Position numbers and translations under genes: made by a program. A stretch of 64,000 bases of DNA from Alicyclobacillus sp. GTDB taxonomy: Bacteria > Bacillota > Bacilli > Alicyclobacillales > Alicyclobacillaceae. The stretch is from contig JAIMBT010000016.1 in NCBI GenBank assembly GCA_023511295.1, positions 36,389-100,388 on the forward strand, given 5' to 3'. Within the stretch, counting starts at the first letter, position 1, and every line of letters begins with the position of its first letter. Shown in pieces: positions 7,906-16,007 of this stretch. The notes under the pieces were generated by a model. That model did not search any database and was not told the origin of the DNA. It saw nothing but the letters and a program-made list of their open reading frames with translations.

Positions 7906-8508
7906 TCAGCGGGCGTGCCGAGTGCGCCGAACGGCCCAGACGACCACCGCAACCACCAGCGCCGCCCCGGTGACGTAGGTCAGAGACGACTGCAGGGTGT
8001 GGAAGATACCGTCGAGGTACTCGCCGCACCAGTATCCCACCATCACCCACAGCGAGCACCAAGCGACAACTCCAACGGTAGTATAGACGAGGAAACGCCC
8101 GAATTCCATGCGCAAGGCGCCGGCCACGTACGAGCTGGCGGAACGAACGCCGGGTAGGAAGCGGCCTGGAATGAGGAGGAGTGGGCCGTACCGAGAGAGG
8201 AGACCGGAGGTGCGCGACATGCTCCTTGCACTGAACCAGCGCGCGTTCGCGAGCCGGTCGAGCCAGTTTGCTCCGTATCGGCGGCTGACCACGTAAGCCG
8301 CGACGGCGGCGGTCATGTACCCGAACACGCTCGCTGCAATCAGCGGGATTGGGTGAAACTGCCCCGACGCCGCAGCAACGCCGTAAAACGCCATCACCGC
8401 ATCGCCGGGAAACGGGAGCCCGAGGCCCTCGATAATGAGGGCTGCGAAAATTCCGGTGTAGCCCCACGCGTACACCGCCTCTGCCAGGTGTCCGAACCAG
8501 TCCAGCAA
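7906..8508 (-). CDS. DedA family membrane protein
   Basis: A 200-residue integral membrane protein of the DedA/SNARE-associated family, implicated in lipid carrier recycling and proton-gradient maintenance. Family landmarks are EGLGLPFPGDAVMAFYG near the N-terminus, RYGPLLLIPGRFLPGVRS in the middle, and YTTVGVVAWCSLWVMVGYW with a C-terminal membrane helix. The start is TTG at 8506-8508 with AGGCGGTG about 6 nt upstream. It is preceded by 332 bp without a gene that carries a tandem repeat and a hairpin. Confidence 0.88.
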   Translation of the reverse strand: MLDWFGHLAEAVYAWGYTGIFAALIIEGLGLPFPGDAVMAFYGVAAASGQFHPIPLIAASVFGYMTAAVAAYVVSRRYGANWLDRLANARWFSARSMSRTSGLLSRYGPLLLIPGRFLPGVRSASSYVAGALRMEFGRFLVYTTVGVVAWCSLWVMVGYWCGEYLDGIFHTLQSSLTYVTGAALVVAVVVWAVRRTRHAR

Positions 8509-8644
8509 ACGTCGTCACCGCCTTTTGCGCGTCCTGCTTGATGTGTCCAGGTGCCGCGGATGGATTGGACACGCCAGACACTCTCAGGTATACGCGCGGG
8601 CGGTGGATGGGATGCAGCGGGGATACGACGGCTGTCCGATGATA

Positions 8645-8679
8645 CCCAGGCCCCAGTGGGTGGAGCGAAGGGGCCTGGG
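8645..8679. repeat. 10-bp inverted repeat upstream of dedA-like gene
   Basis: CCCAGGCCCC (8645-8654) and GGGGCCTGGG (8670-8679) form a perfect stem with a 15-nt loop. It lies in the 8509-8840 gap next to the 10-bp tandem array. No T-run follows on either strand, so a terminator role is doubtful. Confidence 0.5.
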
Positions 8680-8710
8680 AAGGCGATGTGTCACCTGCGC
8701 CAGGAGCGGT

Positions 8711-8788
8711 AGGCGCGGTCAGGCGCGGTCAGGCGCGGTCAGGCGCGGTCAGGCGCGGTCAGGCGCGGTCAGGCGCGGTCAGGCGCGG
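8711..8788. repeat. 10-bp tandem repeat, 7.8 copies
   Basis: The unit AGGCGCGGTC is repeated seven times without a single mismatch from 8711 to 8780, followed by a partial eighth copy to 8788. The rest of the 332-bp gap between the cytochrome c and DedA genes shows only the hairpin at 8645-8679. Confidence 0.97.
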
Positions 8789-8840
8789 GTGGTCCCATCC
8801 GGTGCAGCGACCTCGGATGACCTCGCACTCCGTGTCCAAG

Positions 8841-9368
8841 TCAACCGGTCTGCTTCGCCAGCCACTGGACGACCTGCTGGACCTGGGCGTCACTGGACAA
8901 CCCGCCGCGCGGCGGCATCATGCCGCGGCCTTGCTCCACGAATGCGGTGATCTGCGCCTCACTCCAGTGCTGGCCGATGGCGTAGATGGCGGGCCCGACG
9001 CCGCCCTGACCCTTGTCGCCGTGACAGGCCGCGCAGGTCTGCTCAAAGATCTGGTAGCCGGGCATGGTGGTGTCAATCAGGTTGATTTGAGACGGATCTT
9101 TTTGCGGCAGCGTCACCAACTGCTGTGGCGGCTGGACGGTGCCACCGGTGCTGGCCGTGTTGCCGCCGGACCCGGTCCCGCCTGTGGAAGTGCCGGACGT
9201 GCTGTTGCTGGCGGGCTGGTTGGCGGCCGAACTTTGGATGGGCGGGTTGTCCGCGAGGCGGCGGTGGGTGCTGTCATTCGGGAGGGCAATCAACCCGACC
9301 ACCCATATCAGGATGCCGGCGACGGCACCGATGAGGACCACGAATACACCGACCGGGGACAGTTTCAT
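8841..9368 (-). CDS. membrane-anchored cytochrome c (c-550/c-551 type)
   Basis: A 175-residue electron carrier anchored outside the membrane. Residues 7-29 form one membrane segment, 45-80 a Ser/Thr/Gly/Asn-rich linker, and about 100-175 a class I cytochrome c domain. Haem attachment is C112-A-A-C115-H116, and the axial methionine is probably M150 or M151 in GRGMMPPRGG. The layout is like Bacillus CccA. ATG at 9366-9368 follows AAGGAG with 9-nt spacing; an upstream in-frame extension lacks a ribosome site. It lies downstream of fabV on the same strand. Confidence 0.9.
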   Translation of the reverse strand: MKLSPVGVFVVLIGAVAGILIWVVGLIALPNDSTHRRLADNPPIQSSAANQPASNSTSGTSTGGTGSGGNTASTGGTVQPPQQLVTLPQKDPSQINLIDTTMPGYQIFEQTCAACHGDKGQGGVGPAIYAIGQHWSEAQITAFVEQGRGMMPPRGGLSSDAQVQQVVQWLAKQTG

Positions 9369-9489
9369 GCGTACACGCTCCTTTCCGAACCGCGGCTGCA
9401 GTGACTGGTATCCCTGTACATGTTCCTCGAACAAAACGTAACGACCATAGTCTACCATGTTCTAGAGATTCCGGGTGGTCTGTCAGTCG

Positions 9490-9533
9490 AAAAAAACAGA
9501 ATTTCTCGATCCCGCCGACCCCTGCGGGTCGGC
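9490..9533 (-). terminator. terminator-like hairpin after fabV
   Basis: GCCGACCC (9514-9521) and GGGTCGGC (9526-9533) form an 8-bp stem with a 4-nt loop just past the fabV stop. On the minus strand a run of seven T (9490-9496) follows, but 17 nt beyond the stem, so efficiency is uncertain. Confidence 0.45.
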
Positions 9534-9559
9534 ACCAACGGATGGGGCCCGAAGCGCGC

Positions 9560-10759
9560 CTAGGCTTCGGACGCAGCCGCGGACAGCCACGGGACCTGCG
9601 GGTCGACGTCGGCGTCGTAGTCGACTCCGTCCATTCCGAACCCGAACAACTGCAGGAAGTCGTTCCGGTACTCGTCGAGGTTGGCCAACTCGCCGAGGTT
9701 TTCGCTGTCGACAGCTGCCCATTTCCCCATGATCTCGGCCTGGATGTCCGGCCGCATTTCGCGGTCGTCGAGGCGAATACGGTGCTTTTCGTCTGTGGCG
9801 ACATCGCCGCCGGTGCCAAGGCGCTCGCCGAAGAGACGCACCATCTGTTCGATGCATCCTTCGTGCAGGCCGTGCGCCTTCATCACGCGGAAGAGGATGG
9901 AGATGTACAGGGGAACCACCGGGATGGCGGAACTGGACTGCGTGACCACCGCCTTGTTCACAGAGATGAAGGCTCGGCCGCCCGACGCCTGCATTTCCTC
10001 GTGAAGTCGCAGTGCGGTCGCTTCGAGGTCGTCCTTCGCCCGCCCGATGGTCCCTTCCCGGTAGATGGGGAAGGTCAGTTCGGGGCCAATGTAGGAATAG
10101 GCCACGGTTGTCGCGTCTGGCGCCAACGCACCCGCGCTGCGAAGGGCGTCCATCCACATTTGCCAGTCCTCGCCGCCCATCACCGCGATGGTGTTCCGGA
10201 CCTCCTCGTCCGTTGCGGGTTGCAGGGTCACCTCCGAGACGCGGCCGGTATGTACGTCGATGGTCTTACTCGAGAACGGCGCGCCAATCGGTTTGATGAC
10301 GGACGAGAACGTCTCGCCGGTGCGCGGATGGGTGCGCCGCGGCGAGGCCAGGCTGTAAACCACCAGGTCCACCTGCCCGAAGGTGCGCTGTATCTGCTCG
10401 ATGGTTTGTTGCTTCACCTCATCCGAGAACGCGTCGCCGTTGAGAGTGATGGCCGTTCTGCCGGCTTTGTGGGCCAAGCGCTCAAACGCCGCCGTGTTGT
10501 ACCACCCTGCCGTCGCGGTCCGGGTGTCACTGGCTGGCTTCTCGAAGCACACGCCGATGGTGTCCGCGCCCGCCCCGAACGTGAGGGCAATGCGGGAAGC
10601 CAAGCCGTATCCGGTGGAGCACCCGATGACGAGCACCCGCTTCGGACCGACAAACGGGTGACGGCGAGCGTAGTCCACCTGATTCTGAACGTGCTGGGCA
10701 CAGCCGACGGGGTGTGCCGTGGTGCAGATGAATCCGCGAATTTTCGGTTGAATAACCAT
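9560..10759 (-). CDS. fabV: trans-2-enoyl-ACP/CoA reductase FabV
   Basis: Reduces the enoyl double bond in the last step of each fatty-acid elongation round, using NADH. The 399-residue length and the catalytic Tyr233-x8-Lys242 pair (in PIYREGTIGRAK) match FabV, as do RGFICTTAHPVGC at the N-terminus and the dinucleotide motif IGCSTGYGLASR at 45-56. FabV enzymes are known to be poorly inhibited by triclosan. ATG at 10757-10759 follows AAAGGA on the minus strand. Whether fabI is also present cannot be seen in this window. Confidence 0.95.
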   Translation of the reverse strand: MVIQPKIRGFICTTAHPVGCAQHVQNQVDYARRHPFVGPKRVLVIGCSTGYGLASRIALTFGAGADTIGVCFEKPASDTRTATAGWYNTAAFERLAHKAGRTAITLNGDAFSDEVKQQTIEQIQRTFGQVDLVVYSLASPRRTHPRTGETFSSVIKPIGAPFSSKTIDVHTGRVSEVTLQPATDEEVRNTIAVMGGEDWQMWMDALRSAGALAPDATTVAYSYIGPELTFPIYREGTIGRAKDDLEATALRLHEEMQASGGRAFISVNKAVVTQSSSAIPVVPLYISILFRVMKAHGLHEGCIEQMVRLFGERLGTGGDVATDEKHRIRLDDREMRPDIQAEIMGKWAAVDSENLGELANLDEYRNDFLQLFGFGMDGVDYDADVDPQVPWLSAAASEA

Positions 10760-10792
10760 GCGCTCTGTCCTTTCTGGGAACGGTCTCTTCAA

Positions 10793-10798
10793 ATTATA
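10793..10798 (-). promoter_or_regulatory. -10 element ahead of fabV
   Basis: A perfect TATAAT on the minus strand, 34 bp upstream of the fabV start codon. No good -35 hexamer is visible at 16-18 bp, so this is a partial promoter call. Confidence 0.4.
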
Positions 10799-10946
10799 CA
10801 CGGCCAGGCCCGGCAGGGCCATTGTCTCGTCGCACGCAGCCCGGCTGGACGAGGCGGGCGTCTCCGCGGCCGAGACGTGTCCGTGGGCGGATGCCACACC
10901 CCTTGGGTTGAGCCGCCGCATAGCCTGTGGGCAGGAGGTGGGAGCT

Positions 10947-11108
10947 GTGGTGACGCAGCGCAGGTTGGCCGTGGTGAAGATGAGGCGGCGCCGCATCGTG
11001 ATTGACCTGACCCCGCGCTACTGGGCCGTCGGCCTGGCGGTGGGGCGGCCGAACTTCCATGTACAGGTGGGCCCCATCGGCCTGGCCGTACAGAAGCACG
11101 TGTGTTAG
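10947..11108 (+). CDS. small basic protein, unknown
   Basis: A 53-residue open frame starting at GTG 10947 (or the adjacent GTG 10950), with a perfect AGGAGGTG at 10933-10940 six nt upstream. The protein has a basic start (QRRLAVVKMRRRRIVID) and a compact strand-rich remainder (YWAVGLAVGRPNFHVQVGP, ending KHVC). It is divergent from fabV. I do not recognise it; the case for a gene is the ribosome site and the ordered composition, not similarity. The 330 bp after it hold only the regulatory signals of the next gene. Confidence 0.5.
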   Translation: MVTQRRLAVVKMRRRRIVIDLTPRYWAVGLAVGRPNFHVQVGPIGLAVQKHVC

Positions 11109-11337
11109 GACGGATGTTGGAAGAACCGAGGCGATGGCTGCGGAAGACGCCGGGGACGGATGGAACGCTGGCGGCGGCGTGCAGGGCTTGCGTGGGGCCT
11201 TGCACGGCAGGCAGCGCCTGGACAGGCTGCGGGCCTGTCAGACCCGTACCCCCCTTCCTCGGCGGTCGACCCAGTCCCGCTCTTTGAGACCTCGGAAACC
11301 CCTCTTTTCAACGGCTGGATGGTCGTGTATCATCCAA

Positions 11338-11351
11338 TGTAACCGCTTTAG
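11338..11351. promoter_or_regulatory. LacI-type operator candidate
   Basis: TGTAACCGCTTTAG has the AAnCGnTT core with central CG typical of LacI-family operators and lies 88 bp ahead of the transporter gene, beside its promoter. A LacI-family gene ends the same cluster, so it is the likely ligand. Imperfect palindrome; inference. Confidence 0.4.
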
Positions 11352-11378
11352 TATATCGTTTTCGTATATCGTTATACT
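11351..11378 (+). promoter_or_regulatory. promoter region with 10-bp direct repeat, MFS gene
   Basis: GTATATCGTT occurs at 11351-11360 and again at 11364-11373, a 13-bp period, and the second copy runs into a TATACT -10 element at 11373-11378. A weak -35 (TTTAGT, 11347-11352) is 20 bp away. Repeats so placed could bind a regulator. The 11109-11438 gap holds nothing else beyond a 7-bp hairpin near 11218-11236. Confidence 0.4.
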
Positions 11379-11438
11379 GGATGAGCGGCAGACCCTCCGG
11401 GCACCATCGAAGGATATGAGGAAAAGGGGGAAGGTTTT

Positions 11439-12710
11439 GTGAAGCGCTGGGGCATTGGACTCATCTTAGGCATCGGGGTACTCATCAACTACTTTGACCG
11501 GGTCAACTTGTCTGTCGCGCAAAAGCCGATTACGGACGCGTACCACTTGACGCCCGGGGAAATGGGTATCGTCCTGTCTGCCTTCGGTTGGTCGTATGCA
11601 CTCTTTCAGATTCCTGTGGGTGTGGTGTTGGACCGGATCGGCGTGAAGTGGTTGGTGCGCATCGGCACCTTGCTGTGGACCCTGGCGACGTTCATGACGG
11701 CTGTCGTGAGCGGCATGGGGCTCATCATCCTGTCCCGCGTGATTCTCGGTCTCGCCGAAGCGCCGGCATTCCCGGCGGCCTCGAAAGCGACCGGGTACTG
11801 GTTCCCGGTCCGGGAGCGGGGGCTCGCAACCTCGCTGTTCGACGGCGCTGCGAAGTTCTCGAACGTGATTGGGACCCCGCTGGTCGCCTGGGCGGTGACG
11901 GTGTGGGGGTGGAAAGGCGGATTCTGGCCGACCGGTGTGTTGAGCCTGCTGTTTTTCATCGCGTACTGGGTGGTCTACCGCGACCCGCGGGAGGCCCACC
12001 TGTCGGCTGAGGAGCAGCAACTGCTTGCGGAAGGCGGGGCTCAGGCGGAGGAAGCAGCGGCGGGCTCCATCTGGCAAAACCTCGGTTTTCTTCTTCGTCA
12101 GCGCAAAGTGTGGGGGCTCACCTTGGGCTTCTCCGCCTATGGATATTCGTTTTACCTCTTCCTCACCTGGTTGCCTGGCTACCTCGAGAAGCAGATGCAC
12201 ATGAGCATCCTCAAGTCTGGCTGGTACACGGCGGGCCCGTGGCTCGTCGCCACCATCACCGACCTGCTCATCGGCGGTTGGCTGGTTGACAGGTTGATTC
12301 GGAATGGGCATGATCCGACAAGAGTCCGCAAGACGGTGCTCGTCATCGGCATGATTCTCGGCCTCGCCGTCATCCCGGCAGCGTTTACCACGAATGCGAA
12401 CGTGGCGGTGGTGTGGATTGCGATTGCGCTCGGCGGTCTGGCCTTTTCGGCGCCGGTCGGCTGGTCCATCCCGTCGCTCATCGCTCCGAAGGGCACGGTC
12501 GGGACGGTCGGTTCCATCATGAACTTCCTGAACAACGTGATGAGCATCGTCGCGCCGATTGTGACCGGGTACGTCGTGCAGTTCACCGGGTCCTTCGAGA
12601 CGGCGTTCGTGGTCGCCGGCGTCGTGCTGTTGCTCGGGATTTTGTTCTACGTGGTCATGCTCGGAAAGATTGAGCAGATTCCGTCGCCGTTCGAGAAACA
12701 GCGGGCTTGA
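11439..12710 (+). CDS. MFS transporter, anion:cation symporter type
   Basis: A 423-residue permease with about twelve membrane segments. The N-terminal INYFDRVNLSVAQ, FGWSYALFQIPVGVVLDRIG and the RVILGLAEAPAFPAASK region fit the ACS family that takes up hexuronates, glucarate, galactonate and similar sugar acids. Its neighbour is a gluconokinase, so gluconate or a related aldonate is the likely substrate; this is inference from context. The GTG at 11439 follows GGGGGAAGG. A hairpin separates it from the kinase gene, which may set their ratio. Confidence 0.85.
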   Translation: MKRWGIGLILGIGVLINYFDRVNLSVAQKPITDAYHLTPGEMGIVLSAFGWSYALFQIPVGVVLDRIGVKWLVRIGTLLWTLATFMTAVVSGMGLIILSRVILGLAEAPAFPAASKATGYWFPVRERGLATSLFDGAAKFSNVIGTPLVAWAVTVWGWKGGFWPTGVLSLLFFIAYWVVYRDPREAHLSAEEQQLLAEGGAQAEEAAAGSIWQNLGFLLRQRKVWGLTLGFSAYGYSFYLFLTWLPGYLEKQMHMSILKSGWYTAGPWLVATITDLLIGGWLVDRLIRNGHDPTRVRKTVLVIGMILGLAVIPAAFTTNANVAVVWIAIALGGLAFSAPVGWSIPSLIAPKGTVGTVGSIMNFLNNVMSIVAPIVTGYVVQFTGSFETAFVVAGVVLLLGILFYVVMLGKIEQIPSPFEKQRA

Positions 12711-12727
12711 ACCGAACGTGTGACACC

Positions 12728-12763
12728 CATACAGGCCGTCGATGGAAGTCGGCGGCCTGTATG
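12728..12763 (+). terminator. hairpin between transporter and gluconokinase
   Basis: CATACAGGCCG (12728-12738) pairs perfectly with CGGCCTGTATG (12753-12763) around a 14-nt loop. The following sequence ATCTGTCTGG is only mildly T-rich, so it may attenuate or process rather than end the transcript. Confidence 0.45.
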
Positions 12764-12817
12764 ATCTGTCTGGGACGCAACATCGAAATCTGCGCCGATG
12801 AGTGAGGGTGAACGGAC

Positions 12818-14296
12818 TTGGACGACCGGATTTGCACAGTGGCACTGGACATCGGGACGACCTCTCTGAAAGCTGTGGCTTATGCGGTGGACGGCACACC
12901 CCTCACCCGTGCGTCGGTCCGCGTGCAGACGGACTACCTCGAAGACGGCGGGGTGGTGCAGGATGTCGAGGCTATCTACGAGTCGGCTGTGACCGCCCTT
13001 CTGCGCACAGCGGACGCCGCTGCGTTGCAGGGATACCGCGTGGCGGCGGTGGGGTTGAGCGCCGCGATGCACAGTCTCATCCCCATCTCGGCGGACAACG
13101 AGCCACTGGCACCGGCGATGACGTGGCTAGATCAACGCGCGGCGGACGAGGCCGTCGCCCTCTGGCACAGCCACACGGGCCCCACGCTCTACGCGCGAAC
13201 CGGGACGCCCATCCACGCGATGGCGCCCCTCACCAAGGTCCGGTGGCTGGCGCAGCACCGCCCGGAACTGTTCCGGCGGGCGGTCCGCTTCGCGTCCATC
13301 AAGGAGTACGTGTGGTACCGGTGGTTCGCGGTCTGGGAGATTGACATCTCGATGGCGGGGGCCACCGGGTTTTTCGACGTGCGCGAACATCACTGGGACG
13401 CTGGTGCGCTGGATTACGCCGGCATCTGTGCGGACCAGCTGTCGACGATTGTACCGACCCGGTGGGTGCGCCGAGGCAACGGCGAACCCCGGTTCGCGGG
13501 CACGCCGTTCGCGGAAACGGTGGGCTTCTGTATCGGGTCCTCCGATGGGGTACTCGCCACACTGGCGGCAGATGCCATCCGTCCCGAGGTCGTGGTCGTG
13601 ACGATGGGCACGAGCCTTGCGGTCCGCTCAGGGACCGCCGCGCCAGTCACGGATGCGGCCACGCGCCAGTTCTGTTACCCCCTCGACGACGCGCGGTACG
13701 TGGTCGGTGCACCGAGCAACAACGGCGGCGTCGTCTTGGATTGGTTGGTGGGCAACGTGCTCGGCGTCGACGCAGCGGATGCGGGCGAACGGTTGGAGGC
13801 GCTGTTGCCAGTCGCCGGATTGGTCCGGGCGGACAACCTGTTCTGCATTCCGTACGTCTCCGGTGAGCGGGCGCCGCTCTGGAACGAACGCGCGTCCATG
13901 TCCATCGTGGGCCTGCGCTTGGAGCACCGACGCGAGCACGTGGTGCGCGCGGTCGTCGAGGGGATCTTGTTCAACGCGTACTGGCTGGCGACGTCCATCC
14001 AGCCGACTCACCGCCGGGAGCGGGTTGTGCTCTCCGGAAAGCTGTTCTCGCTGCCGTGGGTGCAGCAACTGTGCGCGGACCTGTTTGGGTTGCCGGTCAT
14101 CGTCCAGAGTGGCGTCGACGGAGCCACCCTCGGCGCTGCCGTGTTGGCCAACGCGGCCCTGGGTCTGCCGGAGATCCCGATTGCGCAGACGCTCACGGAA
14201 TCCGTGTCGCCAACCGCCGCTGCAAAGGCGAAGTGGGCAGCCAAGTATCGTCAGTATCGCGCCTTGTGCGACGTGTTAGCGGCCACCGAGCGTTGA
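12818..14296 (+). CDS. gntK: gluconokinase, FGGY family
   Basis: Phosphorylates gluconate to 6-phosphogluconate with ATP, feeding the pentose phosphate pathway. The 492-residue protein has the FGGY layout: N-terminal LDIGTTSLKAVAY, the gluconokinase-type SAAMHSL and GTPIHAMAPLTKVRWL, SIKEYVWYRWF, and C-terminal GERAPLWNERA. These match the B. subtilis GntK type rather than xylulose or glycerol kinases. TTG at 12818 follows GAGGG with about 7-nt spacing. Its 3' end overlaps the convergent LacI gene by 21 bp. Confidence 0.9.
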   Translation: MDDRICTVALDIGTTSLKAVAYAVDGTPLTRASVRVQTDYLEDGGVVQDVEAIYESAVTALLRTADAAALQGYRVAAVGLSAAMHSLIPISADNEPLAPAMTWLDQRAADEAVALWHSHTGPTLYARTGTPIHAMAPLTKVRWLAQHRPELFRRAVRFASIKEYVWYRWFAVWEIDISMAGATGFFDVREHHWDAGALDYAGICADQLSTIVPTRWVRRGNGEPRFAGTPFAETVGFCIGSSDGVLATLAADAIRPEVVVVTMGTSLAVRSGTAAPVTDAATRQFCYPLDDARYVVGAPSNNGGVVLDWLVGNVLGVDAADAGERLEALLPVAGLVRADNLFCIPYVSGERAPLWNERASMSIVGLRLEHRREHVVRAVVEGILFNAYWLATSIQPTHRRERVVLSGKLFSLPWVQQLCADLFGLPVIVQSGVDGATLGAAVLANAALGLPEIPIAQTLTESVSPTAAAKAKWAAKYRQYRALCDVLAATER

Positions 14297-15361
14297 CCCA
14301 CCGACGACCAGGGCGGAGGGGATCTCTTCGTATACAGGCGCGTCCGTCGGGGGAGCGGACGGCGATTCCAACTGGGCGAGAAGCACCTGGCCGGCCCGCA
14401 ACCCCATCTCTGCTACGGGTTGCCCCACGCAGGTCAGGGTCGGCTGAACCAGCTTCGCCCAGTCTGGCTCATCGAACGTCGCCAATCCGAGCGGGTCCGG
14501 TACGGAGACAGGCAGCCTGCGCAGATACGGGTACAGCTGCATCATGATAAGCCCGTTCGCCGTGTAGACGGCGAGACGGACGTCCGATGCGCGCGTGGAC
14601 GGGTCGCCGTGCGGCACTGCAGTATGGCCGGCCGTCCGCTGCGCTCCGTCGAGCGCTTCCCCAATCCGATCCGCTGCGCTGGCGAAGGTCTCCGGCTGTC
14701 CGCGGTCGACGGTGAGGATGAACGGTTCCACACCCACTTCCGCGCAGGCGGCTTCGTATCCCTGCCGCCGATCCACCCGCGTCCGCACCCCCTGTTCCAC
14801 CTCTGTGACGTACGCCACCCTCGGATACCCAACGCCAAACAGGTGTCGCGTCATGGACAGCGACGCCTCGCGGTTGTTCGTCGCGATGTTGACCGTCCTC
14901 GGGACGCGGTGGATGCGGTCGACGAAGACGACGGGCACGGTCTTCGCCACTTCCGCGATCAGGCCGTTGTTTGCTCCGTCTGTCTGCAGGATGATGCCAT
15001 CCACGCGTTGCGCGCAGGCCGATTCAATCACGTCGCGTTCGCGGCGGGCGTCACCGCCGGTTTCCGATACGAACAGGCTGTACCCCGCTTCTGCCAGCAC
15101 GTGGTTGAGCGCCCGGATGAGGCCAACGCAAAAGGGATATCCCATGTTCACGACGATGGCTGCAACCGTCCGCGTCCGGTTCCCCTTCAAACCCTGGGCG
15201 TGGATGTTGGGGCGGTAGCCGAGTTCGTCAATCACGCGCGCGATGCGGGCGCGCGTCTCGTCGCTCATGGCCTCGTACCGCTGGTTGAGGTAGCGCGAGA
15301 CGGTGGTCACAGAGACGCCCGCCTGGGCTGCAACGTCTTGGATGCGCACTGGTTTGACCAA
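14276..15361 (-). CDS. LacI-family transcriptional regulator
   Basis: A 361-residue repressor: the helix-turn-helix at about residues 5-26 (VRIQDVAAQAGVSVTTVSRY), a hinge helix near ELGYRPNIHAQGLK, and a periplasmic-binding-like sensor domain to the end. A stretch near 235-255 is of low complexity. The start is TTG at 15359-15361 with AAGGAGG about 10 nt upstream. It is convergent with gluconokinase, so it probably controls the gluconate-type genes in trans through an operator such as the one at 11338; B. subtilis uses a GntR repressor for this job. Confidence 0.88.
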   Translation of the reverse strand: MVKPVRIQDVAAQAGVSVTTVSRYLNQRYEAMSDETRARIARVIDELGYRPNIHAQGLKGNRTRTVAAIVVNMGYPFCVGLIRALNHVLAEAGYSLFVSETGGDARRERDVIESACAQRVDGIILQTDGANNGLIAEVAKTVPVVFVDRIHRVPRTVNIATNNREASLSMTRHLFGVGYPRVAYVTEVEQGVRTRVDRRQGYEAACAEVGVEPFILTVDRGQPETFASAADRIGEALDGAQRTAGHTAVPHGDPSTRASDVRLAVYTANGLIMMQLYPYLRRLPVSVPDPLGLATFDEPDWAKLVQPTLTCVGQPVAEMGLRAGQVLLAQLESPSAPPTDAPVYEEIPSALVVGGSTLGGR

Positions 15362-15484
15362 CCGGGCCGTGCCTCCTTTGCGTCGGCTTTCTGTCTTTCA
15401 CCATACCACCGGTCCTGCGGACGACGTTTGACATCTTCTCGACATTGCGATGGAAGTCCTGTTTCACGCCGCCCTACCAGCGAT

Positions 15485-15513
15485 TTGTCAGGGTTGCAGA
15501 CAATCGATATAAT
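15485..15513 (+). promoter_or_regulatory. sigma-A promoter of the crcB pair
   Basis: TTGTCA at 15485-15490 and a perfect TATAAT at 15508-15513 with a 17-bp spacer. About 100 nt of leader follow before the first crcB gene; I could not find the fluoride-riboswitch consensus in it. Confidence 0.7.
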
Positions 15514-15614
15514 GCCCGAAGTGGCATGTTCGGCAATCCTGCCCGCAGAGGGCGGCGCAAAACCCGGTCGCGGCGCGCGAACAGACGGCGAAATGGAAGC
15601 GAGGGGGGACCCGA

Positions 15615-16007
15615 GTGACCGAGCTGGTTCTGCTGGTTGGGGGCGCTATCGGCGGCGTCCTTCGCCTTTTGGTGGAACAGGTGATGCCCACACCTGACCA
15701 GTTTCCGCTGGGGACGCTCTGTATCAACTTGGGTGGAAGTTTGGTGCTTGGGTTCTTTTACGCGCTGGCAGATCGGCGAAATATCTCCCCTTTGTTCCGA
15801 TCCGCCTTTGGCACCGGTGTCATCGGCGCGTTCACGACGTTCTCCACCTTCGTGCTGGAGACGACGGACCTGGTCGAGATCCACTGGTGGATGGCGGTGG
15901 TCTACGGCATCGGCAGCCTGTTCGGCGGGCTCGTCTGCGCAGCGGGGGGCGAGCGCCTGGCCGTGTGGCTGCTGGAGCGACCGCTGACGGAGGGGCGGGC
16001 GAGATGA
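15615..16007 (+). CDS. crcB: fluoride channel subunit CrcB/Fluc 1
   Basis: A 130-residue, four-helix membrane protein that forms half of a fluoride-selective channel protecting the cell from fluoride. Family landmarks are GGAIGGVLRL at the N-terminus, GTLCINLGGSLVLGFFY with the conserved Asn, and GVIGAFTTFSTFVLET with the conserved Phe/Ser/Thr track. The GTG at 15615 follows a G-rich site. The stop overlaps the start of a second crcB gene (ATGA), the usual arrangement for heterodimeric Fluc channels. Confidence 0.92.
   Translation: MTELVLLVGGAIGGVLRLLVEQVMPTPDQFPLGTLCINLGGSLVLGFFYALADRRNISPLFRSAFGTGVIGAFTTFSTFVLETTDLVEIHWWMAVVYGIGSLFGGLVCAAGGERLAVWLLERPLTEGRAR

Noticed and set aside
8711..8788. 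Tandem array as a CRISPR
   Set aside because: Units are 10 bp, contiguous and without spacers; no cas genes are present.
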